Origin: Opitutaceae bacterium
Lineage (GTDB): Bacteria; Verrucomicrobiota; Verrucomicrobiia; Opitutales; Opitutaceae
NCBI GenBank assembly: GCA_016711225.1
Contig: JADJTK010000017.1
Location: 1-64,000 of the forward strand
Direction of reading: 5' to 3'
Length of the DNA stretch: 64,000 bases
The notes under the pieces were generated by a model, which saw only the letters and a list, made by a program, of their open reading frames with translations, did not search any database and had not been told where the DNA came from. The position numbers were made by a program, and so were the translations under genes. This document shows positions 1 through 8,300 of the stretch, piece after piece; within the stretch, counting starts at the first letter, position 1; the number at the start of each line of letters is the position of its first letter.

Positions 1-1
1 T

Positions 2-474
2 GCCTGGCTTCGTGCGCACGTCATTTCGCTCACCGTCGCAGGAAAGGAAATCGATCGAAAGGCCCTTGAGCGCGCCTACATCGCCGCCGATGTAGGGCAC
101 GATCGTCCCCCAAGCGATCCGGGGGCGCCAAACTTCAACCTCACCGGAAAGTGGAGCGGCGCATGGCAGGACGGCGGATCCACCGAAGCATTCACGATGG
201 AGTTGCTGCAAACCGGCACGACCGTGAAGGGCACCGCCCTCTTCATGGACTCTGCCAGGACGAAAGCAGCGGTTTCGGGGTAGCGACCGGGCCGAAGATC
301 CGCCTTGTGATGACCCCTACGCAACCTTCCCTCCCCAAGACCGTATGGGTTGGCACTGTCTCGGGTCGGACCATCACTGGTAATTGGTCGCTCACCTCAC
401 AAGGCTCCACCTCCACCGGCTCATGGTCGGCGACAACGGAAACCCCTACTGCGAAGGTGATCACAAAGGACTGA
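2..474 (+). pseudogene. Partial, frameshifted gene for a lipocalin-like secreted protein
   Basis: An open frame enters from the left edge in frame 2 and ends at a TAG at 281-283. It encodes a beta-rich stretch (LTGKWSGAW, then TMELLQTGTTVKGTA). The same style of protein carries on in frame 1 directly after (VWVGTVSGRTITGNW, then GSWSATTE) and ends at 474. Together the halves read like one small beta-barrel or lipocalin-like repeat, so a single indel near 270-285 is the simplest explanation. The gene start lies outside the window. Function unknown; it could be a real broken gene or an assembly error. Confidence 0.5.
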
Positions 475-590
475 CGAAATGAAGGAGGTGCTCCGGTCCC
501 AACTTGCCGAAGCCTTCGAGGTAGCCTGCTCGCCCGCCCGGGTTTCCCCGCCTTCTCGGTTCTCCTGAGGTGAGGCGGCAGCATGATTTC

Positions 591-950
591 ATGAAACACG
601 CATCAACACTCTTTTCTCTATTACTCACAGTCTCGTGTTGCGCAGTAGTCTCTTGTCACGCCAAGCCCGTGCCTACCCGCGCGGAAATTGGATCGGACGA
701 CGCTGTGATTCTTCGCTGGAAGCGGAAGAAGGTCACCCTCGACGAGATTGAGACAGCCGTAAAGGTCGGGGTGGCGGTCAATCCCGGAGACCCAAACTGG
801 AAGCGATTCAAAGCGCAGCTTCTTCCGGGCGATGAGATTTGGATGTTTCGGTCGCCGGGCCCCACCTGGGCGGCAAAGGCCGGGTGGCAGGGATATGCGA
901 TCGTTAGGCACGAGAAACTCGTCGAGACCTACACCACGCTTGAAAACTGA
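591..950 (+). CDS. Small putative lipoprotein, unknown function
   Basis: 119 residues. The chosen start gives a clean signal peptide, MKHASTLFSLLLTVSCCAVVSC, with a lipobox-like VVSC, so the mature protein is probably anchored through its cysteine. An in-frame start 21 bases upstream would add a polar stretch before the signal and is less likely. The mature part contains a segment on gating values (ILRWKRKKVTLDEIETAV) and WMFRSPGPTWAAKAGWQGYAIVR near the end. I do not recognise a family. It sits among other orphan lipoprotein genes on the same strand, not obviously in an operon. Confidence 0.6.
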   Translation: MKHASTLFSLLLTVSCCAVVSCHAKPVPTRAEIGSDDAVILRWKRKKVTLDEIETAVKVGVAVNPGDPNWKRFKAQLLPGDEIWMFRSPGPTWAAKAGWQGYAIVRHEKLVETYTTLEN

Positions 951-1108
951 AATGACTTCCAAGCCGACATGAAGTAGACCTTGCGAAGCGGGCCCCCTTC
1001 CATCCGGGAAATCGGCACGCCAACCAAAGCCGATCGCCCGCCCCTCAATCGCCGCTCGCTTGCCTCCGTGTTTGACTTGTAGCGTCCGTAAGCAACAAAC
1101 CTACTACC

Positions 1109-1735
1109 GTGGGAAAGCGCACCGGCATCATCACAGTCATCTTCGCCACAAGCGTATTAGTCACGGCTTGCTCCAAGTACTTTCCGCCTGATACAGGGCG
1201 TTTTATTGCTCAAACCGCGAATGCCGAAACAGTGGCGCAGATCGAGTCCGATGCCAGAATCCTGGGACTGTCGCCGCTCTGGAAGCAGGGACAAACGGAG
1301 ATCTACCGTGTTACAATCCGCGGAGGACTGGGAATCACAAAAGAGAGCCTATAACTCTGGATAGGCCCTGATGGCGGTGGGCGTGTTATAGAGAAAATAT
1401 GGCAATGCTCCCAGGCGAAGCTTGCGAAGCATGCGGTCTACACGCTTTCGCCCTTCGAGATAAAGCGGCTGCGGTTTTACGGCCAATTGAATGCCCTCTG
1501 CGACCTGCCGATGATCGAGGCTCCCGACACGAACGTGGTAACTTACGATGGGACGTACTACATGCTCGAGACGATGAAAGCGTCCAGGTACGCTGCAGTG
1601 TTCCGCGGCTCCGGAGACCGTGATGAGGTTTTGATACGAAACCTGATCACCCTCCTCAGAGACCCCTTGCTCTTCGACCCCCGCAAGCTCGTGCGGGAGG
1701 ACCCCGATCGCGTTCCCGGGGCAGCTGACCGCTAG
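1109..1735 (+). pseudogene. Lipoprotein gene interrupted by one in-frame stop
   Basis: A GTG start at 1109 gives a lipoprotein signal peptide (hydrophobic IITVIFATSVLVTAC-S) and an 81-residue product ending at TAA 1352-1354. The same frame stays open for another 380 bases to a TAG at 1733-1735 and reads as plausible protein (for example YTLSPFEIKRLRFYGQLNAL, then TYDGTYYMLETMKASRYAAV). One frame with one stop suggests a single gene of about 208 codons inactivated by a nonsense change, or a sequencing error. No family recognised. The leader decamer TCCGTAAGCA 14 bases before the start is shared with the next gene. Confidence 0.5.
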
Positions 1736-1795
1736 CCGCACACAACCCGAGTCACGCGCCCGGCGCCCCTCATCCGTAAGCATTGGAAATCGATC

Positions 1796-2485
1796 ATGCA
1801 TCTGCGAGTAACCGGTATAATTACAGTGTTCTTGATTGCGGCGTGTTCGGCTATGATGGCAGTCCCGCCTCCTCCGTTTTCCGCAGTCAGCCCCGGCCAG
1901 CACCTTCTGGAACGACCGTGGATCGGGGAGGAGAGAACGACGGTCCGGACTGGATTCTATGCCAAGCATGATGGTCCAGCTGACCCGCAGAAGGTCGAAC
2001 GGCGGATTCGTTTCGACCTCCTCACGATCACCGAAACCAAGTGGCCTCGCAATCCGCCCGGGTCGTTCTACCCCGAAGGTACGCTAGTGCTCAGTAGGAG
2101 TGTGGGGAGAGACTCGACTGGATGGTCTCAAACTGACCTTCACCATTACCTGTCCGCATTACCAAGCGATGCTGCAATCAAGGTCTGTCCGAATGTCGCG
2201 GCCCTGATCGAGTTGTTGGGTTGGTGGGATCATGCCGACGGCGCACCCTACAACGCGCAATGGTCACTATTCACCATCACCGCCTCCAATACGATCGAGA
2301 CGCTTTCCGTCAGCTGCGGCGCCGAGCATTGGTCGAAAGATAACAAACCGATTGACGCTTTGGAAGTTCGGAGAGGGATCGCCAGACAGACGAGCGATGC
2401 GAAGGCAGAGCCCAGCCATCAGCCACCGGGCACGCTAGAAAGCCTCCCGTCGTCTTCGACCAAGGCGGAGATCCGGCACCCCTGA
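1796..2485 (+). CDS. Putative lipoprotein, unknown function
   Basis: 229 residues. The N-terminus (MHLRVTGIITVFLIAACSA) is a lipoprotein signal with lipobox IAAC. Its TGIITV core and the DNA decamer TCCGTAAGCA just upstream match those of the preceding broken gene, so the 5 prime ends appear related although the mature parts do not. The mature protein is rich in tryptophan and has two cysteines (IKVCPN, SVSCGAEHW) that could pair. No known domain recognised. Possibly a cell-envelope accessory protein; function not inferable. Confidence 0.6.
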   Translation: MHLRVTGIITVFLIAACSAMMAVPPPPFSAVSPGQHLLERPWIGEERTTVRTGFYAKHDGPADPQKVERRIRFDLLTITETKWPRNPPGSFYPEGTLVLSRSVGRDSTGWSQTDLHHYLSALPSDAAIKVCPNVAALIELLGWWDHADGAPYNAQWSLFTITASNTIETLSVSCGAEHWSKDNKPIDALEVRRGIARQTSDAKAEPSHQPPGTLESLPSSSTKAEIRHP

Positions 2486-2503
2486 CCTTCGAGCAAAAAC
2501 AAT

Positions 2504-2935
2504 ATGGCGAAGCTCACCCCTCAAGAGAAGAAGGGCCTCTCGTACGAGAAGGACCGCCGCAACCGCTTTGGTCAGCACGCCAAGGCTGCACGGAAATTGA
2601 TCCCGCTGCGAAAGGCGAAAGCCCGACGGGTTTCACGGCATACGGCGAGTCGTATCGCCGCGGTCGCGCTGACCGATAAGGATGGAAGCGCCGTCGAAAA
2701 GGCCGAAGGTCGCGCGAGCGCCGCCAACCGGGCCCGTTGGGCGAAGGATCCCGACTCCACCCTCGCGGAAGCGATTGGAGGAAAGAGAGAGTGGCGCGTG
2801 CTTCGTTCTGGGAGAAAGAAGGGGGCTGGCACCTCAGTCGAGAAGCTCGCCTCCGATCCGGAGGGAATTCTACAGAAAGGGAAGACCCAGCACCGCCCGC
2901 CACCCGGCGCGCCAAACCAGCCATTGGCTAAATGA
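2504..2935 (+). CDS. Small basic hypothetical protein
   Basis: 143 residues, strongly basic, starting MAKLTPQEKKGLSYEKDRRN. This opening (KK-LSYEKDRRN-G) recurs in a poorly characterised family of small basic bacterial proteins; the rest is low-complexity and Ala/Lys/Arg-rich. No signal peptide or membrane segment, so a cytoplasmic, possibly nucleic-acid-binding, protein is plausible but unproven. Its last codon overlaps the next start by four bases (ATGA), so the two are probably translated together. Confidence 0.6.
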   Translation: MAKLTPQEKKGLSYEKDRRNRFGQHAKAARKLIPLRKAKARRVSRHTASRIAAVALTDKDGSAVEKAEGRASAANRARWAKDPDSTLAEAIGGKREWRVLRSGRKKGAGTSVEKLASDPEGILQKGKTQHRPPPGAPNQPLAK

Positions 2936-3333
2936 TCCCTCAGGCCTACCAACCCTTCGTTACTTGGGGCCTCACCATTCTTGGCTGCGGCGGGCTCGGC
3001 TTCGCCCTTCATCTCCGGCGCCGGTCCGCGCGCTTCGCCGGCCGGGCGACTCGGTTGCGCGGCACCATCGTCGAACTGATTCCTGGTGACGAAGGGGTGA
3101 CGACAGCGCGTTACCGCTTTCGCGACACAGAAGGGATCGAACGGACCAGCCTTTCAAAAGGGGCATCCTCCCCGCCTGCCTTCGCCCTCGACCAGGAGGT
3201 GGACGTTCTATTCGATCCGACCTCCGGCGATTCGGTCCTGGACACCTGGGCTGAACGGCACGGTGCAGTGACCATCCTCTGCCTGTTCTCCGGTGCGGCC
3301 CTGATCGCCGGACTATGGGGAATGTGCGGTTGA
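2932..3333 (+). CDS. DUF3592-like membrane protein
   Basis: 133 residues. One membrane segment near residues 10-30 (FVTWGLTILGCGGLGFALHL) and another at the C-terminus (VTILCLFSGAALIAGLWG) flank a beta-rich middle with ARYRFRDTEGIER and VDVLFDPTSGDSVLD. This arrangement and these motifs are typical of DUF3592 proteins, whose role is not known. Translationally coupled to the upstream gene through an ATGA overlap. Confidence 0.65.
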   Translation: MIPQAYQPFVTWGLTILGCGGLGFALHLRRRSARFAGRATRLRGTIVELIPGDEGVTTARYRFRDTEGIERTSLSKGASSPPAFALDQEVDVLFDPTSGDSVLDTWAERHGAVTILCLFSGAALIAGLWGMCG

Positions 3334-3361
3334 ACTATCCGCACCCCCGCTCCCTCCAGGC

Positions 3362-4066
3362 ATGATTGACCGAAAAGCCAGAAACGAGGCGGCCCAGGCG
3401 CTCCGTTCCTACATGAACGAAGAGACAACCGCCTTCCAGTTCGACGGCGCGCTCCGCCATGCCAGCGGGTCGACTGGCGACCATACCGTACAGGCCGTTG
3501 GGCGCGCACTATGGTCTCACTACGATGACTGTAGGGACCACAAGATCGTCGCCTCCAAGGAGGCATGGGACTATTTCGGGCGACTCCTGCTTTTGCTTGA
3601 GTCCGACGCGGAAATTGAAACGACCAAATCGTGGCGCAGGTGGCACCCTCTCCAATGCGTCGCCGCTGTGCTGCTCCTTCTGTTTCTTGTCATAACCTTC
3701 AGAGCGGACTTCAGCGGCCACCTTCTTCCCTACACGCTCCCGTTCGGCCCTCCATCCATGCTTCTCGCGTGGCTCAACTCGCGCAGTCGAAGGAAGGCAA
3801 TCGCCATAAAAGCAGATGCTCTGATACCTTTCTCCACTGTCGGGGGTTTGCTCACGGTGCGTCGGCAAGTGCCCAATTTCATAAAGCGGCGTTACCCCAA
3901 GGCGATCAATAGCAGGCGGATCCGCGGCCCCATTGTTGATAGACTGATGTGGGTTCCCGTTTCGATTGCGTGGTTCATGTTCTCTCCGGTCGCGCTCTTC
4001 TTCCAGATGCTGCCCGGGAGAGAGTTCAAAACGATCGCTACACTGCACGGATCCGAATTGAGGTAG
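3362..4066 (+). CDS. Hypothetical membrane protein
   Basis: 234 residues. The first ~95 residues are soluble and mixed alpha (MIDRKARNEAAQALRSYMNE onward). Membrane segments follow at about residues 96-115 (LQCVAAVLLLLFLVITF), possibly 125-140, and near the C-terminus (VPVSIAWFMFSPVALFF). 28 bases separate it from the DUF3592-like gene, so it may be the last gene of that small operon. I do not recognise the family. Confidence 0.55.
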   Translation: MIDRKARNEAAQALRSYMNEETTAFQFDGALRHASGSTGDHTVQAVGRALWSHYDDCRDHKIVASKEAWDYFGRLLLLLESDAEIETTKSWRRWHPLQCVAAVLLLLFLVITFRADFSGHLLPYTLPFGPPSMLLAWLNSRSRRKAIAIKADALIPFSTVGGLLTVRRQVPNFIKRRYPKAINSRRIRGPIVDRLMWVPVSIAWFMFSPVALFFQMLPGREFKTIATLHGSELR

Positions 4067-4460
4067 GCGGCGCGGCCTAGACCGAGCCACAGGGCGAGAG
4101 CCATGCCCCCAATTCCTCCCTATCGGAGAACGGCCTATGCAATGGGCGTTCTACAGAACAGTCGAGGCCGCGGGAGGACGGTGACAACGGAAGAAGGGCC
4201 GAGTATCAAGGGCCAGGAGGCAAGGCGGCAGCGACGGACGATATTCAGGAGAACGTCGCTGCAAACGGCAGAGGCGCGGCCGCCTTCCCATGAATTCCTC
4301 TGTGTTCTCCTCTCCCTCCGTGAGCTCTGTGGCCTCCGTCTGTGGTGAAACTTCCGATCCTCTGCGCTCTTTGCGTTCTGAGGTGAGACTTCCGAAACGG
4401 TGCGTCGAGCATCGAAGCCCGACAGGCGAGCGATGGGCCAACCGAACCCCTGCCTTATCC

Positions 4461-4533
4461 GCATTCATCCGCGTGAATCTGTGGTTCCCTATCCCGGAAG
4501 TGAAACCACAGATGAACGCGGATAGACGCAGAT
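4461..4533. repeat. Inverted repeat, ATCTGTGGTT / AACCACAGAT type
   Basis: The arm CATCCGCGTGAATCTGTGGTT is followed about 19 bases later by its imperfect reverse complement AAACCACAGATGAACGCGGAT, which could form a long hairpin. Looks like a small mobile palindromic element rather than a terminator, since there is no gene end nearby and no T-tract. Confidence 0.6.
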
Positions 4534-4618
4534 CGGAGAGCCTCCCTCGAATCACGCGGAGGTTCGCCCTCTCCAGACGAACAGGTCAGCACCTCGCCGC
4601 GATGGCCTACAGGCGGAC

Positions 4619-4641
4619 GACGTTCTGGCGAACGTCGCTCC
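4619..4641. repeat. Palindromic repeat GACGTTC-TGGC-GAACGTC
   Basis: Perfect 7-base stem with a 4-base loop followed by GCT. Further copies occur at 11501-11523, 41515-41537, 45816-45838 and 49256-49278, usually followed by GCTAC, with half copies at 41432 and 45731. A REP-like family of this genome. Confidence 0.7.
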
Positions 4642-5300
4642 GAACGAAAGAGCAGGAGCAAAAACAAGAGTAGAAGCAGGAGGAGAACAACCAGACCCTC
4701 CGTGACCTCCTCTCCCTCAGTGATCGCTGTGCCCTCCGTGGTGAACCTTCCAGTCCTCTGCGCTCATTGCGTTCTCTGCGGCTAACCCCTTCCAACCCTC
4801 CGTGAGCTCCTCCGCCGCTCTCCCCTCCCTTCGCTCCGTGATGAAACTTTCGATCGTTTGCGTCCTCTTCACTCACCGCGCGGCGGGCGTCCCTCGGAAC
4901 TGGACTCAGCGTCTCCCATTTTCAGATTCACAAAGATTTCGCGACCCCGCCCCACCGGCCTTGACGGGGCCGACCCGACCGGCGGCCCGACCCCGAGGCG
5001 GGCGCCGGGCACGAGCGCTGCATTACGCGCTAAATCAACCGCTTAGCCACCCTGGCCACGCCCACGGCGACCGGCGTACGCTCACCAAGTCGCCCGCCCC
5101 GCCGCTCCGCCTGGCCCGTGGCGGGCGGCCACGCGAGGGCGGTCGGTGGCCAGGGCCCCCGCCGGCCGGACTATTCCATTTGCCGCCGCCTCCCTCCGTC
5201 ACAAGAAGTCCGATGCCCGCGCCGGCCCTTCCGCTGCGCCTACCACGGGCCTGCCCCCTTTCACGCACTCCCCTCGCCTTCCCAACCGTCGTCCTTGATC

Positions 5301-8300
5301 ATGGATATCCTCTCCTTCCCCCGCCGCGCGGCGCGTATCGTCGCTCCGACGCTGGCCCTGCGCCCTTGCGTTCATCAACCCACCCTCCGCTGGCGCCAGA
5401 TCGCAGCCGCATGCGTTGGCGGCAGCACCGGGCCGCGGCTTCGGCGGGCACTGGCGGTGATGGTCGCCAGCGTGATCGGGCTTGCTGCCCACGCCCAGAC
5501 TTTCAACTACGCCGAAGCGTTGCAGAAATCGCTCTTCTTCTACGAGGCCCAGGAGTCCGGTCCGTTGGACGGCACCAACCGCGTCACTTGGCGGAGCGGC
5601 TCAGCGCTCGCGGATGGTTCCAGCGTCGGTCACGATCTCACCGGCGGCTGGTATGATGCCGGCGACCACGTGAAGTTCGGCTTCCCGATGGCCTTCTCGG
5701 CCACGGCGCTCGCTTGGGGCGGCATCGATTTTGCCAACGGCTACCAGGACGCCGGGCAACTGGCCCGCCTGAAGCGCAATCTGCGCTTCGTAAACGACTA
5801 CTTTATCCGCTGCCATACTGCGCCCAACGAATTCTGGGGCCAGGTGGGCACGGGCGGCATCGACCATGCCTGGTGGGGCTCCGCCGAGGTGATGCAAATG
5901 GGGCGGCCCGCCTACAAGATCGATACCGTGCATCCCGGCTCGGATCTCGCCGCTGAGACGGCCGCCGCGATGGCCGCGGCGAGCATCCTCTTCGCCACCG
6001 ACGACCCCTCCTACAGCGCGACCCTGCGCGCCCACGCAATCCAGCTCTACACTTTCGCCGACACCTATCGCGCCGCGTACTCCGATTCCATTACCGATGC
6101 CGCCGGCTTCTACAAGTCCTACAGCGGCTACAAAGACGAGTTGGTCTGGGGCGCCATCTGGCTCTACCGCGCCACGGGTGACATCACCTATCTCAACAAA
6201 GCCGAAACCTACTACGCCGACCTTGGCACCGAGCAGCAATCCAGCGACAAGGCCTACAAATGGACGATCGGCTGGGATGACAAATCCTACGGGTGCTACG
6301 CGCTCCTCGCGAAGCTGACCGGCAAGGCCTCCTACAAGGCCGACGCCGAGCGCCATCTCGACTACTGGACCACCGGGTACAACGGGTCGCACATCACCTA
6401 TTCCCCTGGCGGCCTCGCTTTCCTCGATACCTGGGGCTCGCTCCGTTACTCGGCCAACACCGCCTTCCTTGCACTCTACTACCAGAGCGCCGCCACCACC
6501 CCGGCCAAGGCCGCTCGGTACCATGACTTCGCCGTTGGTCAGATCCGCTATATGCTCGGCGGCAACCCGGCCAACCGCAGCTTCGTGTGCGGCTTCGGCA
6601 CCAACCCGCCAGCGAACCCCCACCACCGCACCGCCCATGGCACCTGGGCCAACAACCAAAACGGCCCCCCGACCAAAAGCCGCCACACCCTCTACGGCGC
6701 GCTCGTTGGCGGCCCCGATGCCAACGACGCCTACACCGACGACCGCGGCAACTTCACCTCCAACGAGGTGGCGACCGACTACAACGCCCTCTTTTCCGGC
6801 ACCCTGGCGGCGCTAACGGGCGAATACGGAGGCACCCCCTTGGCCGGATTTCCCCAGGCCGAGACTCCCGTCGACGAGTTTGTCGCTCAGGCCAAGATTA
6901 ACGGTTCCGGCCCCACCTACACGGAATACGCCGTCTGGGTGAACAATCACACCGCGTGGCCGGCGCGCATCCCGTCGCAGTTCAAGTTCCGGCTCTTCAT
7001 CAACATTTCCGAGGGCGTCACCGCCGGCTACTCCGCGGCCAGCTACGTGGTGTCGGCCAACGGCAGCAACGTCTCCTTCACCAGCCTCCAACCGTGGGAT
7101 GCCGCGAGCGGCGTCTACTACACCGAAGTCACCTTCACCCCGGGCACCACGATCTGGCCGGGTGGGCAGGGTGAATCCGCCGAGGAGGCACAGATCCGTA
7201 TCCGCCTTCCCTACGAAGCCCCGGCCTCCGCCTGGAGTTCCGCCAATGACTGGTCGGCCCAGGGCCTGAACGGCACCCTCGCCACCACTACGCATATCCC
7301 GCTCTACGCCGATGGCGTGCTGGTAACGGGCACCACGCCCACCAACGGTACTCCCGTGCAGAGCGTCGCGGTGACCCCGGAAACGACCGCGCTCGGCATC
7401 GGAGAAGCAGCCCAGTTTACCGCCACGGTCCTGCCGGCCAACGCCTCCAACAAAGCCGTCACCTGGAGCACCAACCGGCCCGCGGTGGCGACGGTCGACC
7501 CCACCACCGGCATGGCCACCGGCGTCGGCGCCGGCACGGCCACCCTCACGGCCACAACCGTCGACGGCGGCTTCACTGACACGGCAGTTGTCACCGTAAC
7601 CTCCGCGAACATCCCAGTGACCGGCGTCGCCGTGGCGCCCTTGTCCGCCCGGATCGCCGTCGGGGCCACCGTCACCTGCACCGCCGCAGTCGCCCCGACC
7701 AACGCCACCAACAAGAGCGTGCTCTGGACGTCCTCGAATCCCGGAGTCGCGAGCATCTCCAGCAGTGTCGTCAACGGCGTACCGACGTGTGTGGCGACTG
7801 GCGTCGCTGCCGGCACGACCACCGTCACCGCGCGCACCACGGATGGCGATTTCCGCGCCGCCGCCAGTATCGAGGTCTTCACCGTGCCGGTGACGGGGAT
7901 CATGATCGATCCCTCGGTCGGCTCGCTTCCCCTGGGCGGCACCGTGACGCTTCGCGCCACCGTCAGCCCGGCCAACGCCTCCAACCGCGCCTTCACCTGG
8001 AGCTCCAGCAACCCGCTGGTCGCCAGTGTCGGCGCGACGACCGGCCTCGTCACCGGCCGGGCCGAGGGTACGGCGACGATCCGGGCCACCACCGCCGAAG
8101 GATCGTTTGTCGCCACGCGCGCACTCACGGTGGCCAAGCTCACCCTGCCCTCGCATACGGACCGCTTCACCCTCCTGCGCAACAAGCTCGTGGATCCGGC
8201 CAACGGCTACTTCAGCGCGGACGGCGTGCCCTACCACAGTGCGGAGACGCTCCTCTGCGAGGCCCCCGACCATGGACACGAGACCACCAGCGAAGCCTAC

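Larger units (their letters stand above)
4262..4860. repeat. Degenerate CTCTGTG/CTCCGTG repeat tract
   Basis: Several imperfect copies of a C/T-rich unit built from words such as CTCTGTGTTCTCC, CCTCCGTG and GTGGTGAAACTT, at about 4283-4385 and 4690-4860. A related tract occurs between lutB and lutC (31062-31205), partly in the opposite orientation. It does not look coding. Repeats of this style are scattered in intergenic DNA of several environmental phyla; their role is not known to me. Confidence 0.6.
4067..5300. other. 1.2-kb intergenic region without a convincing gene
   Basis: Open frames here have no recognisable protein features and lie in low-complexity, C/T-rich DNA. The stretch holds dispersed short repeats (listed separately) and ends in the leader of the large cellulase gene. 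No promoter could be identified with confidence. Confidence 0.6.

Noticed and set aside
4802..5656. 284-codon frame running into the cellulase start
   Set aside because: Pro/Arg-rich, out of frame with the cellulase and crossing its signal-peptide code.
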